From Hormiphora californensis (Eukaryota; Ctenophora; Tentaculata; Cydippida; Pleurobrachiidae): a stretch of DNA of 64,000 nucleotides. Position numbers and translations under genes: made by a program. Location of the stretch: contig CM035358.1 in the NCBI GenBank assembly GCA_020137815.1, positions 4,609,614 to 4,673,613 on the forward strand. The letters run 5' to 3'. The notes beneath the pieces are model-generated. The model was not told the origin of the DNA and searched no databases. It saw nothing but the letters and a program-made list of their open reading frames with translations. Positions 10,804 to 24,369 of this stretch are shown here, in pieces (within the stretch, counting starts at the first letter, position 1; the number at the start of each line of letters is the position of its first letter).

Positions 10804-10915
10804 CGTTTCAAACGACTTGACCTGAGATTCCTGGAAATTCAAGATTTCCCCTTTGTAAATACACGCGCAATGCGCCAAATTCCAAGAATTACGGGTCAAG
10901 TCGCTTGAAACGGAC
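10804..10915. repeat. Hairpin upstream of the LRRIQ3-like gene
   Basis: CGTTTCAAACGACTTGACC on the left pairs with GGTCAAGTCGCTTGAAACG on the right, about 35-bp arms. It lies 0.2-0.3 kb upstream of the first coding exon, in a CG-rich stretch (cgcgcgcgac near 11,027) that may be promoter or 5' leader. Confidence 0.55.
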
Positions 10916-11117
10916 TTTAGCAACTTCCACGCGCATCTAGCTGCGCGGCACAATATTTGCGCGTGCCAAAATAAACATGTGAGTGATTCCCGCGTTTTGC
11001 GCTTTTCAGATCACTGGAAAGCTCTCGCGCGCGACGCTAAACACTTTATCAAACTGTGTCAAGAATGAGGAGCTGTGACACAGTGCAGACCTCAGATTTC
11101 AGTCATTTCATTTTTGC

Positions 11118-11272
<155 letters not shown>

Positions 11273-11776
11273 GCCCATCTCGCTAATGGTGTCTTCTTCA
11301 CAGGTCCGGTACCCCAGTCCCTGTCATATACCATCACTAATAGATCTCACTATTCACTATGAGAGGCACTCAACGAATATTATAATGTCCCCTGTGCCAT
11401 CTAATAATATGCTTCAATATATATGCACTAAAAGGTCTAAGTGCTAATGGGCACTGATAGAGAGTGCACCACGAGAGAGTCTAGACTCCCAGATTAATAC
11501 GAACTCACGGGGGCACGCTAATGGATGGCAACCTGGAGGAGACATGAACTGTGAAGGAACTATTTACCTACTATATCTTCTGAGAGAATGCAATGATAGT
11601 ATTTCTTACACGGTCGAGCTGGTCCGTGTCTCTCGAGACTGCAACATTTTGTCGCAAGATAATCATCATCATTACATTGACAGATTCCTTTCCGTGTGTC
11701 AATTTCTCTATCTTTCTGATACCCCATTCTTGATTCTGGTATTCGTTTCTGGTATTAGTTTCATTTCTCATGGTAT

Positions 11777-12010
11777 TAAAGGTCCCCCCAAACTACTATG
11801 TCCCTTGCTGCGCGCGACCGGATTTTAGACGACCATAGCTCCACCCCCTGATAAGATAGAGACTTGAAATTTGTTTTGTGAGGAGATCATATCGAGTTCT
11901 TCGTACAAAACAAATTTCAAGTCTCTATCTCATCAGGGAGTGGAGTTATGACCGTGGGAAATTTCACAAAACCCGAGTGAGGGACATAGTAGTTTGGGGC
12001 GTACTTTAGT
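11777..12010. mobile_element. Fold-back MITE
   Basis: CCCCAAACTACTATGTCCCT on the left is mirrored by AGGGACATAGTAGTTTGGGG on the right, and the inner arms share gatagagacttgaaatttgt and its complement. About 234 bp. The arms are less similar in their middle. 11,273-11,776 shows nothing recognisable. Confidence 0.75.
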
Positions 12011-12261
12011 TTTATTTCTCTTCCCCCTTGCTTACTCAATAACCTCATCTTATAGAGAAGGGTAGTACCTTGATTGAGAGACAGAGACAAAGAAATATTG
12101 TAATTTACTAGCGGCAAAATTGATTTTTTAGAATTAGTTAACCACACAAAAGCAGTTTATATAAAGAGAAGAATTTACCTTCATATTTAATAATTCTACT
12201 CCATTATTTTCCTAGGAATCTCTTTGTCTTTTACTAGCCTGTTCTAAGCTAGTACTAATCC

Positions 12262-12284
12262 CTCTCTTTTCTCTCTCTCTCTCT

Positions 12285-12348
<64 letters not shown>
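12262..12348. repeat. (CT)n microsatellite
   Basis: Nearly pure CT dinucleotides with two TTTT interruptions at the start. Confidence 0.95.
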
Positions 12349-12350
<2 letters not shown>

Positions 12351-14651
12351 ATTCGTGGAATAATTGTTACTTTGAGTAGCTTCCGGTCCTAATCATTTCC
12401 TGATGACGCGGGAAATATATTTTGCTGACAATCTCAACGATGCAGTGACTGAGAGAGAATAAAACGTATATTATGTAGGATGACTTTTAAACAGGTGTTT
12501 GAGCATAAATTAAGTTTGACTACTCTGTATTATTTTGTGAAGTAACGGCCTCCCTTGCACCTCCGGAGATCTCCCGGGGACGCCCAGAAAAGTAACTTAA
12601 CAAAATAATTAAACCAAAATTGCTTTTAAAAGCTTCCAAAGTAATGATTTACAAAAGACAATTTTCTAAATACTACTTAGAACTTCAAAGCGGTAGAAGC
12701 TTTGTTAAAGTTGCACTGAAACGAACTATGTATACCTCTGCTGCCATTTTGCTCATCCTTTTGTTCATTTCAAGGTATTATCTAGCCATCCAGCTCCCTC
12801 GAGCCATTGCTCTGTAAGTCGCAGGGTAATTTGCAGGCGACCTAGATGACCATATCGACTAAATGATCGGTCTAAATTCTGTTCCGAGAGATAGAGATAG
12901 AGAAAGATTTGCTGATCGGTATAGAGCAGGCTCGGTATACGGTATAAGATGAGATAGATAGACATTCAGAGATATAATATGTAAATTGACCATAGTAAGA
13001 TTATTGTTTCTTGATAATGTTATTCAGATCTATTCGAATAGATCTCAATAATATTAAAAAGGTCTGCAGGTCTGCTCTAAGATATAGACCTCAAGGCTCA
13101 ATGTAAAGAATATAAATGTAGATAGTCAGAGTGAGAAAGATCATTACGAGCCCCTTGATGAATTATGTAACATCTTAAATTAGGTTTGGGTATGATATCC
13201 CCTCTTTCTTCTATCGTCCTGCGCTGTCTCTCTCTCATGTTGTCTCGCACGCTACGTTTAGTTCGAGATGGCCCCCCCTCTTCCCAAAAGGAGAGGGGAC
13301 ACCGTACCCAAAAATTAGGTAACAACTTGAATTATGTAACATCTTAAATTATGTAACAACTTGAATTATGTAGCACCTCTAGTTTCCACGCGGTTTTACA
13401 CAGATCCGCAGTGTACACGTGTATCCATTAACTCAGATTTGCACAGGCCATCATGTTTCCTTATTGAGAGATTGTCTCTCAGTTCAGTCTATCTATTATT
13501 TGTGGTTTCGATATAATTGCTATCGTGTGGCGTGTGGCATACTACACTAGCAGAATGCTCTTCTATCATGGAGCTTCACTTCCACTATAGGGCCGGTCCT
13601 AACTCCGGTCCTAACTTGTTCGTGAAAGACCCGCTGATGTACCACTGGTACTACCAGTTCACTCATATCCACTCTTCTAGCAATTATTATATAGCAAAAG
13701 ATATGATCTCATCTTGTTCCGCTCAGTGGTCTCAGCAAAGTAAGATGAACAGGTATATTAATTTCTACTTTCTTTAAAGTACGTGTACTAATCACTGCGC
13801 TGGCAAGCGCAAAGGTGGCCCCATCCAACCCCCCGAAAAAAATTCCCCCAAAAAACGGCCCGCTTGCTCACAGCGTATATATAGTTATTTCATACTTTTA
13901 GCCCATTTTGGCACTTTTTGACACGCCATAACTCCGGAACTGGATGAGCTAGGAAGCTGAAATTTTGTACTCAGAAGCTTCTTGTAGACATCTATCTATG
14001 GTAAAAATTTCAAGTGGCTAGCTCATTTTGTTCAAAAGTTATAACACCACCCCCAAAACAGAAAATTCAGTGTGGGGATAACTAGGTTGATACATATATA
14101 CATATATACATATATAGATGTATAGACGCTTTATTACCTTCCGTTTGGTCCCAGTTTGAGACGAACCAGACATCGTACGACCTTAAACCAAGCGGCATTC
14201 GACAGATAATTGTCTCGTGCATGTACCCATTTGGGTGGCGACTCTCAATCTTACCTATGACGCGCGCAATTACGTCACGAGTGACGTCATTGCGCGAGAC
14301 CGACTAACTTTTTTCAAACGCCTCTAGCACCCTGAAGACGTGTTCCGATTTCTGATTTGACGAAAAGTCGTTACCGGCAAATTGTCTGAACTTTCAGTTA
14401 CTATATTGCGAATTTTGGTAGCTCATCATTTTGAGCCCTTAAATCGCGTCGGAAGTCAAAAATTTGACGAAAAATTCAGTAAAATGAACTTTTTTCGAGC
14501 AAAAACTCCCTTTCCTGACCACTGTGGTCAATGATACTTTACAAGCTCCTTCAGGGTATTCATTCAAAATATATTGTGATGCAATTACGTCGTTACGACG
14601 TCACTTATTACGTCAGATGACGTCATAATGACGTCAAAATTACGATTTTCA
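12349..14651. other. Non-coding stretch, no gene seen
   Basis: Only short unsupported readings. The start of 13,791-14,060 (cactgcgctggcaagcgcaa) resembles, on the other strand, sequences near 46,985 and 50,180, so it is probably a dispersed repeat. 14,090-14,120 is a short (catata)n run. TGACGTCA occurs at 14618-14625 and 14629-14636, with relatives near 14,275-14,290 and 14,600-14,614. Confidence 0.5.
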
Positions 14652-14659
14652 CAGAAATT
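14652..14659 (+). repeat. Left 8-bp target-site duplication CAGAAATT
   Basis: The identical octamer CAGAAATT flanks the other end of the fold-back element at 20783-20790. Confidence 0.8.
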
Positions 14660-15559
14660 GGTAGTATGGTAGTTAAGGTCGTGCGCACTTTTTGGCGCCA
14701 AATTGGCGCCACGTGGCGCCACGTGGCGATATTTTAGCGCCAAATGGCGCCAAAATTTGGCGACTGCGCACAACCGCCAATTTGGCGCCAAAATGGCGCC
14801 AAGTTGGCGATTTTTTGGCGCCAAATGGCGCCACGTGGCGCCAAGTGGCGCCACGTGGCGATGGAAAATCGCCAAGTGTTGGCGGTATTTGGCGGTACCG
14901 CCACGTGGCGATGCGAATTTGTCTGAATAAACTGTGTCCATCGCCAAGTGGCGCCAAATTGGCGCCATGTACTTTTCACTCTTGGCGCCAAATTGGCGCC
15001 ACTTGGCGAGTGGGAACGTTCAGAAGCGGAAATTAACCACCTCTTTGGCGCAATCTTGGCGCCAAATTGGCGCTGCTTGGCGATAGGCGCCAATTTGGCG
15101 CCAAGTGGCGCTACTTGGCGCCAATTTAGCGCCAAATTGGCGATTGGATACAAATCGCCAACTTAGCGCTAAATTGGGGTAGTCCCGCCATGGCGGTAGT
15201 CAATCGCCACATGGCGGTTGCAATCGCCATGTGGCGGTCGGGAGTGGCGCCATACCACGGAAGTGGCGCCATACATGCTCTGGCGGTACTTAGATGGCGG
15301 TGGAGTTTGGCGCCAGTTGTTGAATTTGGCGCTAACTTGTGGCGCCAACAAAAAAACCGATTTCTGGAGTGGCGCCACACCACTGGAGTGGCGCCACATA
15401 AAAAAATGGCGCCACTCAAAATATTTTGTAACGCCAACATATGGCACTGTTTGACTACCGCCACCGCCATCCTTATTGGCGCTAACGTTTACTGGATGGC
15501 GCCAACATTTATGTGGCGCCACTCTTGTATGGCGCCATAAATGTGGGCTTTTTACCGTT

Positions 15560-16110
15560 TTTTGCTAATTTTGAGCACCTTTAAAGCCAAATAACGGCTA
15601 AACGGTTGAAGATGGAGCTTAAAAGTCCGACGTCGACCCCCCATAACTTGGCCATTGCCTACAAAATTGCACCAATGAAAAGTCTCTAAACAATTCCTAC
15701 GTGGCTATGGAGGCGCATTGTCGCATTGTGCGCGTCTTAACACATAGTGTCTCACCTCCATAGCCATATAATAGCCTTAAACGGTTATGTTTAAACCTAA
15801 TTATCCAATTATCTAATTAACCGGATGAGATAGAGACTTAATTTCAGCACCTACCCCCACTAATTCGAGAACGCTGAACATTTCAGTGCCCCCGGTTGTA
15901 TCTCTACTCCTTTCCTAACATGGCTATATATAGCCATATGGCCAGCAAACGGCTATGTGCAGGTCTAATTATCCAATTATCCAATTAACCAGATGAGATA
16001 AAGACTTTATTCTGGCACCTACCCCCACTAATGCGAGGACACTGAACACTTTGGTGCCCTTAAATTAATCTCTACTCCTTTCCTAAGGGTAGATACAGCG
16101 TTTTTCTCCT
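15560..16110. repeat. Spacer related to the 52-kb palindrome
   Basis: Non-GGCGCC spacer inside the fold-back element. It shares aaataacggctaaacggttga, ccaatgaaaagtctctaaac and tccaattatctaattaacc with the palindrome at 51,325-52,267. Bases 15,770-15,910 and 15,940-16,080 look like two diverged copies of one block (gatgagatagagactta and relatives). Confidence 0.6.
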
Positions 16111-17499
16111 TATGCTCAATTACCAATCAATTAGGGGCTAATTACACACCTTCCCCCAAATAATTGAGACTGACATTTTGGTTTTTTATGTTCAGGGGGC
16201 CTATACCTAGAATTTACAACCGGAATTGGCTTGCCGCTAGTGAGTTCTATGTCGAAACACGTTTTGACAGGCTTATGTAGGTGACACAGACAACTTCAAA
16301 AAATGCGCTCACGGAAGGGCTCATTCTCGGCAATGTCCATATGGCGCCACATGATCATGTGGCGCCATTATCATGTGGCGCCATTAATGTGGCGCTAATG
16401 TGTGGCGCCGTTTGACTACCGCCACGACAACGGTTGGCGCCACACACATACCACTTGCATACCGCCAGAGTTTTTAAAATGTGGCGCCACTCCAGTGGTG
16501 TGGCGCCACTCCAGAAATCGGTTTTTTTGTTAGCGCCATAAGTTGGCGCCATATTCAACAAATGGCGCCACACGCCACCGCCATCCAAGTACCGCCAGAG
16601 CATGTATGGCGCCACTCCCGTGGTGTGGCGCCACTCCCGACCGCCATATGGCGTGTTTGGCGCCAAAATTTTGCCATGTGGCGATTGACTACCGCCATGG
16701 CGGGACTACCTAAATTGGCGCCAATTTGGCGCCAAGCAGCGCCATTTGGCGCCAAATTGGCGCTAATTTGGCGCCAATCGCCATTTTGGCGCCAATTTGG
16801 CGCTTAGTTGGCGATTTTCATCCAATCGCCAATTTGGCGCTAAATTGGCGCCAAGCAGCGCCATTTGGCGCCAAATTGGCGCTAATTTGGCGCCAATCGC
16901 CATTTTGGCGCCAATTTGGCGCTTAGTTGGCGATTTTTATCCAATCGCCAATTTGGCGCTAAATTGGCGCCAAGCAGCGCCATTTGGCGCCAAATTGGGG
17001 TAAAAGGGTCATGACCCTAAGTGACCAATTTTTGGCGCCAATTTTCGATTTTTTGGCGCCAAAAACCATTATTGGCGCCAAATATTATCGCCAATAAAAA
17101 ATACCGGCGCCAAAACGCGATTTGGCGCCGGTTTTTTTGGCGCCAAAGCTCTTTTTGGCGCCGGCTTTTGGCGGTTAACTTGGGTGAACCTTAAAAAATT
17201 GGCGCCAATTCTGAAATTGGCGCCACCCATCCTTGACCCTAAGTTTTGGCGCCAACTCTGCCGAAAGTTGGCGCCAACTGTTGGCGCCAATTTGTTGAAT
17301 ATTTAGGGTCATAGGATGGAAAATTGGCGCCAATTATTAGCGCCAACTTTGAAATTTCTGCTAACTAACCCTTGAGCGCTAGTTGTTAGCGCCACTTTTT
17401 GGCGCCAATTTATTAGCGCCAATTATTGGCGCCAAAAAAACAAAACATTCAGTTTCTGTCTGGCGCCGTGACCCCATCTGAGCGCACTTTCAGGATCTT

Positions 17500-17790
17500 T
17501 CAGAGCTGTCTGGCGCTGCCAGATAGCTCAGTTTGCAGATGCTGGCATTTGTGCGGATAACTTTCATTACCAGTGGTACTACCACAATGTCTGACCCCGA
17601 AACTCGTCACACCATCTTTCCAGTTATAACTGGGCCCTTCAAACGTGGAGGAATGCCATTTAACATTAGGTACTGGCTGTAATTTAGGTACATTATTGAA
17701 AATTAGATACGGGAGTGTCCAGTAACAGATCTTAGGGACAAAAAGCCTGTTGGTTGGACCCTGCATGTTAGACTTAGACGTTAGTCCTAA
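17500..17790 (-). other. Coding-like segment at the centre of the fold-back element
   Basis: The minus strand stays open here with ordinary amino-acid composition, including ICYWTLPYLIFNNVPKLQP, FEGPSYNWKDGV and SFGVRHCGS, before running into the CT microsatellite. It is not recognised. The YxxxPY...FEGPSY pattern is weakly like the VYKGP scraps at 6.6-7.5 kb. It could be captured host or transposon coding sequence; no start or splice sites can be assigned. Confidence 0.3.
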
Positions 17791-17851
17791 CCACCGTTGG
17801 CTGTACCTCCGTTTGAATCTTAATCCTCTATCTTTTTCCTCTCTGTCCCTC

Positions 17852-17856
17852 TCCTC

Positions 17857-17932
<76 letters not shown>

Positions 17933-18091
17933 CTCTCGCTCTCCTTTCCTCTCATCTCTTCTCTCTCTCCTCTGCTATCTCCTCTCTCGTCTCCTCTCTC
18001 TCTCGTCTCCCCCTCTCTCTCTCCGATCTCATCTCTTCTCGTCGCTCTCTCGCTCTCATCTCTTCTCAAGACTCTCATCTCTTCATTCTCG

Positions 18092-18181
<90 letters not shown>

Positions 18182-18262
18182 GTCCCTCCCTCTTTCTGTC
18201 CTCCTCTCTCTGTCTCTCTCTCTCTCTGTCTCTCAGCTCTCTCTCTTTCTCTCTCTCTCACT
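17852..18262. repeat. Compound (CT)n-rich microsatellite
   Basis: About 410 bp of CT, TCTCC and CTCGT variants. It forms the loop region of the large fold-back element. 18,263-18,670 to its right is mixed sequence with nothing recognised. Confidence 0.9.
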
Positions 18263-19689
18263 CCATCTCTTCATCATGTCGGGCTGAAGAATATAAAGGT
18301 TGGTAGAGTGGTAGGGATGGTGATAAGGATTGAGGAAGAGGTTCCCTTCAAATATATTGAATCAGGAGATAAAGATTCGTAGAACTGGAGCTGTACGTGC
18401 GTACGTACCTATAGGTAGGAAAGCTTTGGTAATCATGGGAACCCCAGTTATAGATGGCAGGAACACCCGAACACATAACACGCATCCAACAACATGCACG
18501 TGCAGTATTCACGCCGTTGACCTTGCCTACTAGGCAATGCCTACCCGCCATAACAACCACTTGATTCGCACGGGCAAAAGTGGTAATTGTTGCACGCTAG
18601 TGTTGCACGCTTATAGGTTACTCCATCATCATCACCACTCCAAACATTTCTACGGATGGCAAATTACAAACTTCATGTGGCGCCATAAATTGGCGCCATA
18701 AATTGGCGCCAATTTACATCATTTTGGGCCAATATTTTGTTACGAAAGGGCCACAGGATGAATAATTGGCGCCAAAAATTGGCGCTATATATTGGCGCCA
18801 ACGAGTTTCTGGCACCGATTTTATTACAAAAGGGAATAATTGGCGCCAAAAACTTAGGGTCAAGGATGGGTGGCGCCAATTTCAGAATTGGCGCCAATTT
18901 TTTAGGGGTCACCCAAGTGAACCGCCAAAAGCCGGCGCCAAAAAGAGCTTTGGCGCCAAAAAAACCGGCGCCAAATCGCGTTTTGGCGCCGGTATTTTTT
19001 ATTGGCGATAATATTTGGCGCCAATAATGGTTTTTGGCGCCAAAAAATCGAAAATTGGCGCCAAAAATTGGTCACTTAGGGTCATGACCCTTTTACCCAA
19101 AACAGCGCCATTTGGCGCCAAATTGGCGCTAATTTGGCGCCAATCGCCATTTTGGCGCTAAGTTGGCGGCAATCGCCAAGCAGCGCTAAGTTGGCGATTT
19201 GTGTCCAATCGCCAATTTGGCGCCAAATTGGCGCCAAGCAGCGCCATTTGGCGCCAAATTGGCGCTAAGTTGGCGGCAATCGCCAAGCAGCGCCAATTTG
19301 GCGCTAAGTTGGGTAGAAGGGTCACGGCCCTTGAACACCGCCACGTGGCGGTTTTAACCGCCACGTGGCCCCTGGACGTGGCGTCAATTCTCAGGACGTG
19401 GCGCCAATGAGCCTTTTTGGCGGTGTTCATGTGGCGTTAATAGTCGAAATTGGCGCTTTGAATTGACGCTTTTCTTTTTTGGCCTCAGGGACGTGGCGTT
19501 GGCCCCAGGACGTGGCGTCAATTTTTGAGTGGCGGAGATGTCAAAATTTTTTGGCGCTTTCGGATGACGCCACACCCGAAAAAATCAAATCGCCAATTTG
19601 TTTTTTTGGCCTATCATTTGGCGCTAATTTTTGGCTCTAATTTTTTGGCGCCATGTAAATTGGCGCCATATAAACTGATGCCAGAAACC

Positions 19690-19955
19690 CCCTAGTGGTC
19701 CCTAGGGACCCCCAGGAGGCGCTAGAGTCACATAAAAGCCCCTTAGAAGGCTCCAAGAGACCCCTAGAGGCCACAAGAGTCGATTAGAGTCCCTCAAAAG
19801 TCCAGAAAGATCGAATGCAGCCCCATATGAGCACACAAGGCCCCCAAAAAGCCACTAGAGTTCTCTAGAGTCCCCTGAAACGCCCCAAGAGGACACCAGA
19901 GGTCCCTGAATGCCCGTAGAAGTCCCTAAAGACCCACAGAGGCACCAATGATTGA
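19690..19955. repeat. Degenerate short tandem repeat (CCTAGAG/CCCC type)
   Basis: Loose repetition of cccctagaggcc, gtccctaaagaccc and related 15-22-bp phrases, each centred on CTAGAG or GTCCCT. It lies within the right half of the fold-back element. A similar style of degenerate repeat occurs at 42,165-42,320. Confidence 0.5.
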
Positions 19956-20782
19956 ACAGTTAAAAAAGAGCTGTGTTTATGTAAATATATTGCCATGTAA
20001 GAACTCAATTAGCGCCATGTAGATGGCGCTAATAATTACTTTGGCGCTTTGATGTGGCGGAGTTTATGTGGCGCCAATTATGTGGCGTCAATTATTGACG
20101 CCACACCGAAAATTCAAAAAAACCACGTGGCGCTAAAACCGACTAAAAATCCATTGGCGCCATCCTCTCAAAATTGACGCCACGTCCTGGGGCCAACGCC
20201 ACGTCCCTGGGGCCAAAAAAGAAAAGCGCCAATTCGAAGCGCCAATTTCGACTATTAACGCCACATGAACACCGCCAAAAAGGCTCATTGGCGCCACGTC
20301 CTGAGAATTGACGCCACGTCCAGGGGCCACGTGGCGGTTAAAACCGCCACGTGGCGGTGTTCAAGGGCCGTGGCCCTTCTACCCCAAATTGGCGCCACAT
20401 GGCGCCACTTGGCGATAGGAATTCCTCTGATGGACGTTATGAATATTTGGAATTTTAGGTACTATCGCCAATTTGGCGCCAATTTGGCGCCACTTGGCGA
20501 TGGACACAGTTTATTCAGACAAATTCGCATCGCCACGTGGCGGTACCGCCAAATACCGCCAACACTTGGCGATTTTCCATCGCCACGTGGCGCCACTTGG
20601 CGCCATTTGGCGCCAAAAAATCGCCAACTTGGCGCCATTTTGGCGCCAAATTGGCGGTTGTGCGCAGTCGCCAAATTTTGGCGCCATTTGGCGCTAAAAT
20701 ATCGCCACGTGGCGCCACGTGGCGCCAAAATGGCGCCAATTTGGCGCCAAAAAGTGCGCACGACCTTAACTACCATACTACC

Positions 20783-20790
20783 CAGAAATT
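20783..20790 (+). repeat. Right 8-bp target-site duplication CAGAAATT
   Basis: Matches 14652-14659 exactly and immediately follows the right terminal inverted repeat. Confidence 0.8.
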
Positions 20791-20880
20791 CGTCTCGTTT
20801 CTCATATAACACATCATTTTGACAATTTTACATCATGAAATAATGTCATACTGACATTAGAAACCGAAAAGGGACCTAAA

Positions 20881-21140
20881 TTAAGCCAAAAACTAATTGG
20901 AATTAGTTGGCGGGAAAGGTGGCCCACTTACACCTTTGCCTGATGCCGGGTTTTATTTTAAAATGTATCAGGGATAATGGATATAAGAGGTGAGTGAAAT
21001 AGAGAAAGAGAAAGGGTGAGAGAGAGATTGAGATACCGACGTGACGTGTAGAGAATGACAGTTCGTGGTACCCGGTAGCAGCAAAAGGTGTAAGTGGGCC
21101 ACCTTTCCCGCCAACTAATTCCAATTAGTTTTTGGCTTAA
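20881..21140. mobile_element. MITE with ~55-bp terminal inverted repeats
   Basis: Begins TTAAGCCAAAAACTAATTGG and ends CCAATTAGTTTTTGGCTTAA. The arms continue through ggcgggaaaggtggcccact. About 260 bp, no ORF. Confidence 0.85.
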
Positions 21141-21456
21141 TAATATAACATCTAAATGAAGGTCGCGTGAGATGAATTGAAGTAACAGCTATAGTTCGTA
21201 TTGGCAGTGTAGCAGCTAAACTGCAGCAGTGCTTAGCAGAGTTAGATAAATTATCTAGTACAACCACAATTCTACCCAATATTGTAATAGGCCAATAGGC
21301 TATCTCTATGATACAGTACTTTGTATATGAACACTTCAAGTATAGTACTTAGAATTTAGAAAGTTGTTTAGTCATTGCTTTCTGGTACTTCGACCCACGT
21401 CGTTCCATGAGAAAACACTCAGACTGACAGGAACAACCGTTCTATGTGAATTGTGC

Positions 21457-21458
<2 letters not shown>

Positions 21459-21544
<86 letters not shown>
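21459..21544. repeat. (GA)n microsatellite
   Basis: 43 GA units, almost pure. Confidence 0.95.
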
Positions 21545-21547
<3 letters not shown>

Positions 21548-22102
21548 TATTAGTTGTGTGAAGATCACGTTTACAAGTGTACAATAATTGCTTCCCTATG
21601 ATACCCGTTTACAAAGCTTTGTGCACACACCCAGCCGATTGCTCTGATTATGATTTTCCCTGACCGCCTTTGCCTTATGTATTGCTTGACCCTGTCTCTC
21701 CAGACCCTTTTGTTGAAAAAATAAAGGGTTTGAATAAAATAAGCGTTCCTACTACCTCTTGTGGCTTGAACTAAAATATATTTCTAGAGTTAGTCCAATA
21801 ACAGTACATATATAATCTCAGATTCACAATCTATGTCAGTGTACCATGATAGAACGTGTATGTGAAGTAAGAGAGAGCTGTATAGTACTATCCTCACTGA
21901 GTATTTTTAGTACTTTTAGCGTGTGTTCCCACACCTCATAAAGATACCAGCTTGCTATATCAATACCATTCATGTTCAAATCATTGTAGTGGTTCATTTC
22001 TGGAAAATGAACATCTTTGATCTGTGGAATTTCTACTCGATATGAGGGTGAATGGCCATTGGCCATCACGACCCAGCTGTCCTAATGGTACACAGATAGT
22101 TA

Positions 22103-22130
22103 GGTAGTATGGTAGTTGAGCTCGTGATTC
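22103..22130 (+). repeat. Solo copy of the fold-back terminal sequence
   Basis: ggtagtatggtagttgagct then cgtg matches the first 24 bases of the 14,660-20,782 element except at two or three positions. No partner end is visible nearby, so it is a relic or a coincidental partial match. Confidence 0.4.
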
Positions 22131-23451
<1,321 letters not shown>

Positions 23452-23800
23452 GATAGAGAAGAGGAGAGAGAAGAGAAGAGAGAGAGAGAGCATCGTTGTC
23501 TTCATCTTATCTCGAGATAGAGCATGACCACTTGCTGAGAGAGTCCGCAGGGGGGAAAGATGGGGAAAGGAGACGAGAGAGAGAGAGGTTTTCGAGAGAG
23601 AGCCGACGAGAGATCACGTACAAGAGCATGAAGCTTGGGGAAGAGAGAAGAATTACTTCGATAAAGATAAATGGAAGAACGATCTGTGTATTTGAAGAAG
23701 AAACGTACAATTTTAGTTACTGTGCAAAGATCTTTGTTGATCGCTCGAGTGATCGATGAGATCCATGGGAGCGCATCTTGTGGACTGAGAGAGAGTCGCG

Positions 23801-23817
23801 CGAGAGAGAGAGAGAGA

Positions 23818-23890
<73 letters not shown>
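23801..23890. repeat. (GA)n microsatellite
   Basis: GA dinucleotides with two early interruptions. Confidence 0.95.
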
Positions 23891-23893
<3 letters not shown>

Positions 23894-24301
23894 ACTGAAG
23901 AAAGCTCATGAGAGAGCTGCTAGCTGACTAAACAATGTGATATTAATCCTGCCCATATTCATCCCATCAAGTGCTTTGTTGATGACTTGATGAACACATG
24001 TGATGATCAATATATAATACGGGGGGCGACACGTGTAACGAATAATGTAGCAGTGTGGGGCATGGTTCAACGTCATAGCGATCCACGAGGGGTACCCGAC
24101 CATATCGCATATATCTGATAACTGATCTGGATTGTTTAGTAGCCAGCTATATATCCCTCGCACGAGCGCCTTTTGCGAACTGAGGAGTACTAACCTATGC
24201 ATATGTTATGCATAATTTGTCTCAATATTTGATCATGATCATTAGGAATAGATTCACGCCTTCTATATGCAAAAGCACTGTTTCCACGAGACAATGATAT
24301 A

Positions 24302-24369
24302 CAGTCGGACCCCGATTTACCGGGAAAATAACCTTTCCGCCGAGCATCCCGGTAAATCGGGGTCCCACT
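24302..24369. mobile_element. Short pogo/Tigger-like MITE
   Basis: Begins CAGTCGGACCCCGATTTACC after a TA and ends GGTAAATCGGGGTCCCACT. The CAGT start, TA site and palindromic layout resemble pogo/Tigger-type (Tc1/mariner superfamily) terminal repeats. Four more relatives lie at 30,235, 32,801 (partial), 58,660 and 63,831. Confidence 0.7.

Larger units (their letters stand above)
14660..20782. mobile_element. 6.1-kb fold-back transposon built of GGCGCC palindromes
   Basis: Terminal inverted repeats begin GGTAGTATGGTAGTTAAGG and end with its complement; about 310 bp at each end pair almost perfectly (14,660-14,967 with 20,473-20,782). Both ends abut the octamer CAGAAATT, an 8-bp target-site duplication as made by hAT-class and a few other transposases. 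The arms consist largely of tandem, diverged TGGCGCCA, TGGCGCTA and CGCCACGTGGCG motifs, every 15-40 bases. Further inverted pairs are nested inside: 15,190-15,540 with 16,330-16,700; 16,998-17,245 with 18,850-19,099; 19,310-19,530 with 20,165-20,392. The centre (17,480-18,670) is of different composition. There is no transposase, so the element is non-autonomous. Readings rich in MAP/WRH/WRQ are translations of the motif, not proteins. Confidence 0.85.

Noticed and set aside
10687-10953. 88-aa minus-strand reading upstream of the LRRIQ3-like gene
   Set aside because: It spans a hairpin and a plausible non-coding exon donor; no coding evidence.
14585-17003. Many open readings rich in MAP, WRH, WRQ and GAT (also 18,673-20,822)
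   Set aside because: They are six-frame translations of the GGCGCCA word in the fold-back arms; mirror-image copies occur on both strands and no start, splice or domain evidence exists.
17500-18382. Long Ser-Leu and Arg-Glu readings over CT tract
   Set aside because: Microsatellite artefact, like the readings at 21.4, 23.3, 28.5, 29.5 and 29.9 kb.
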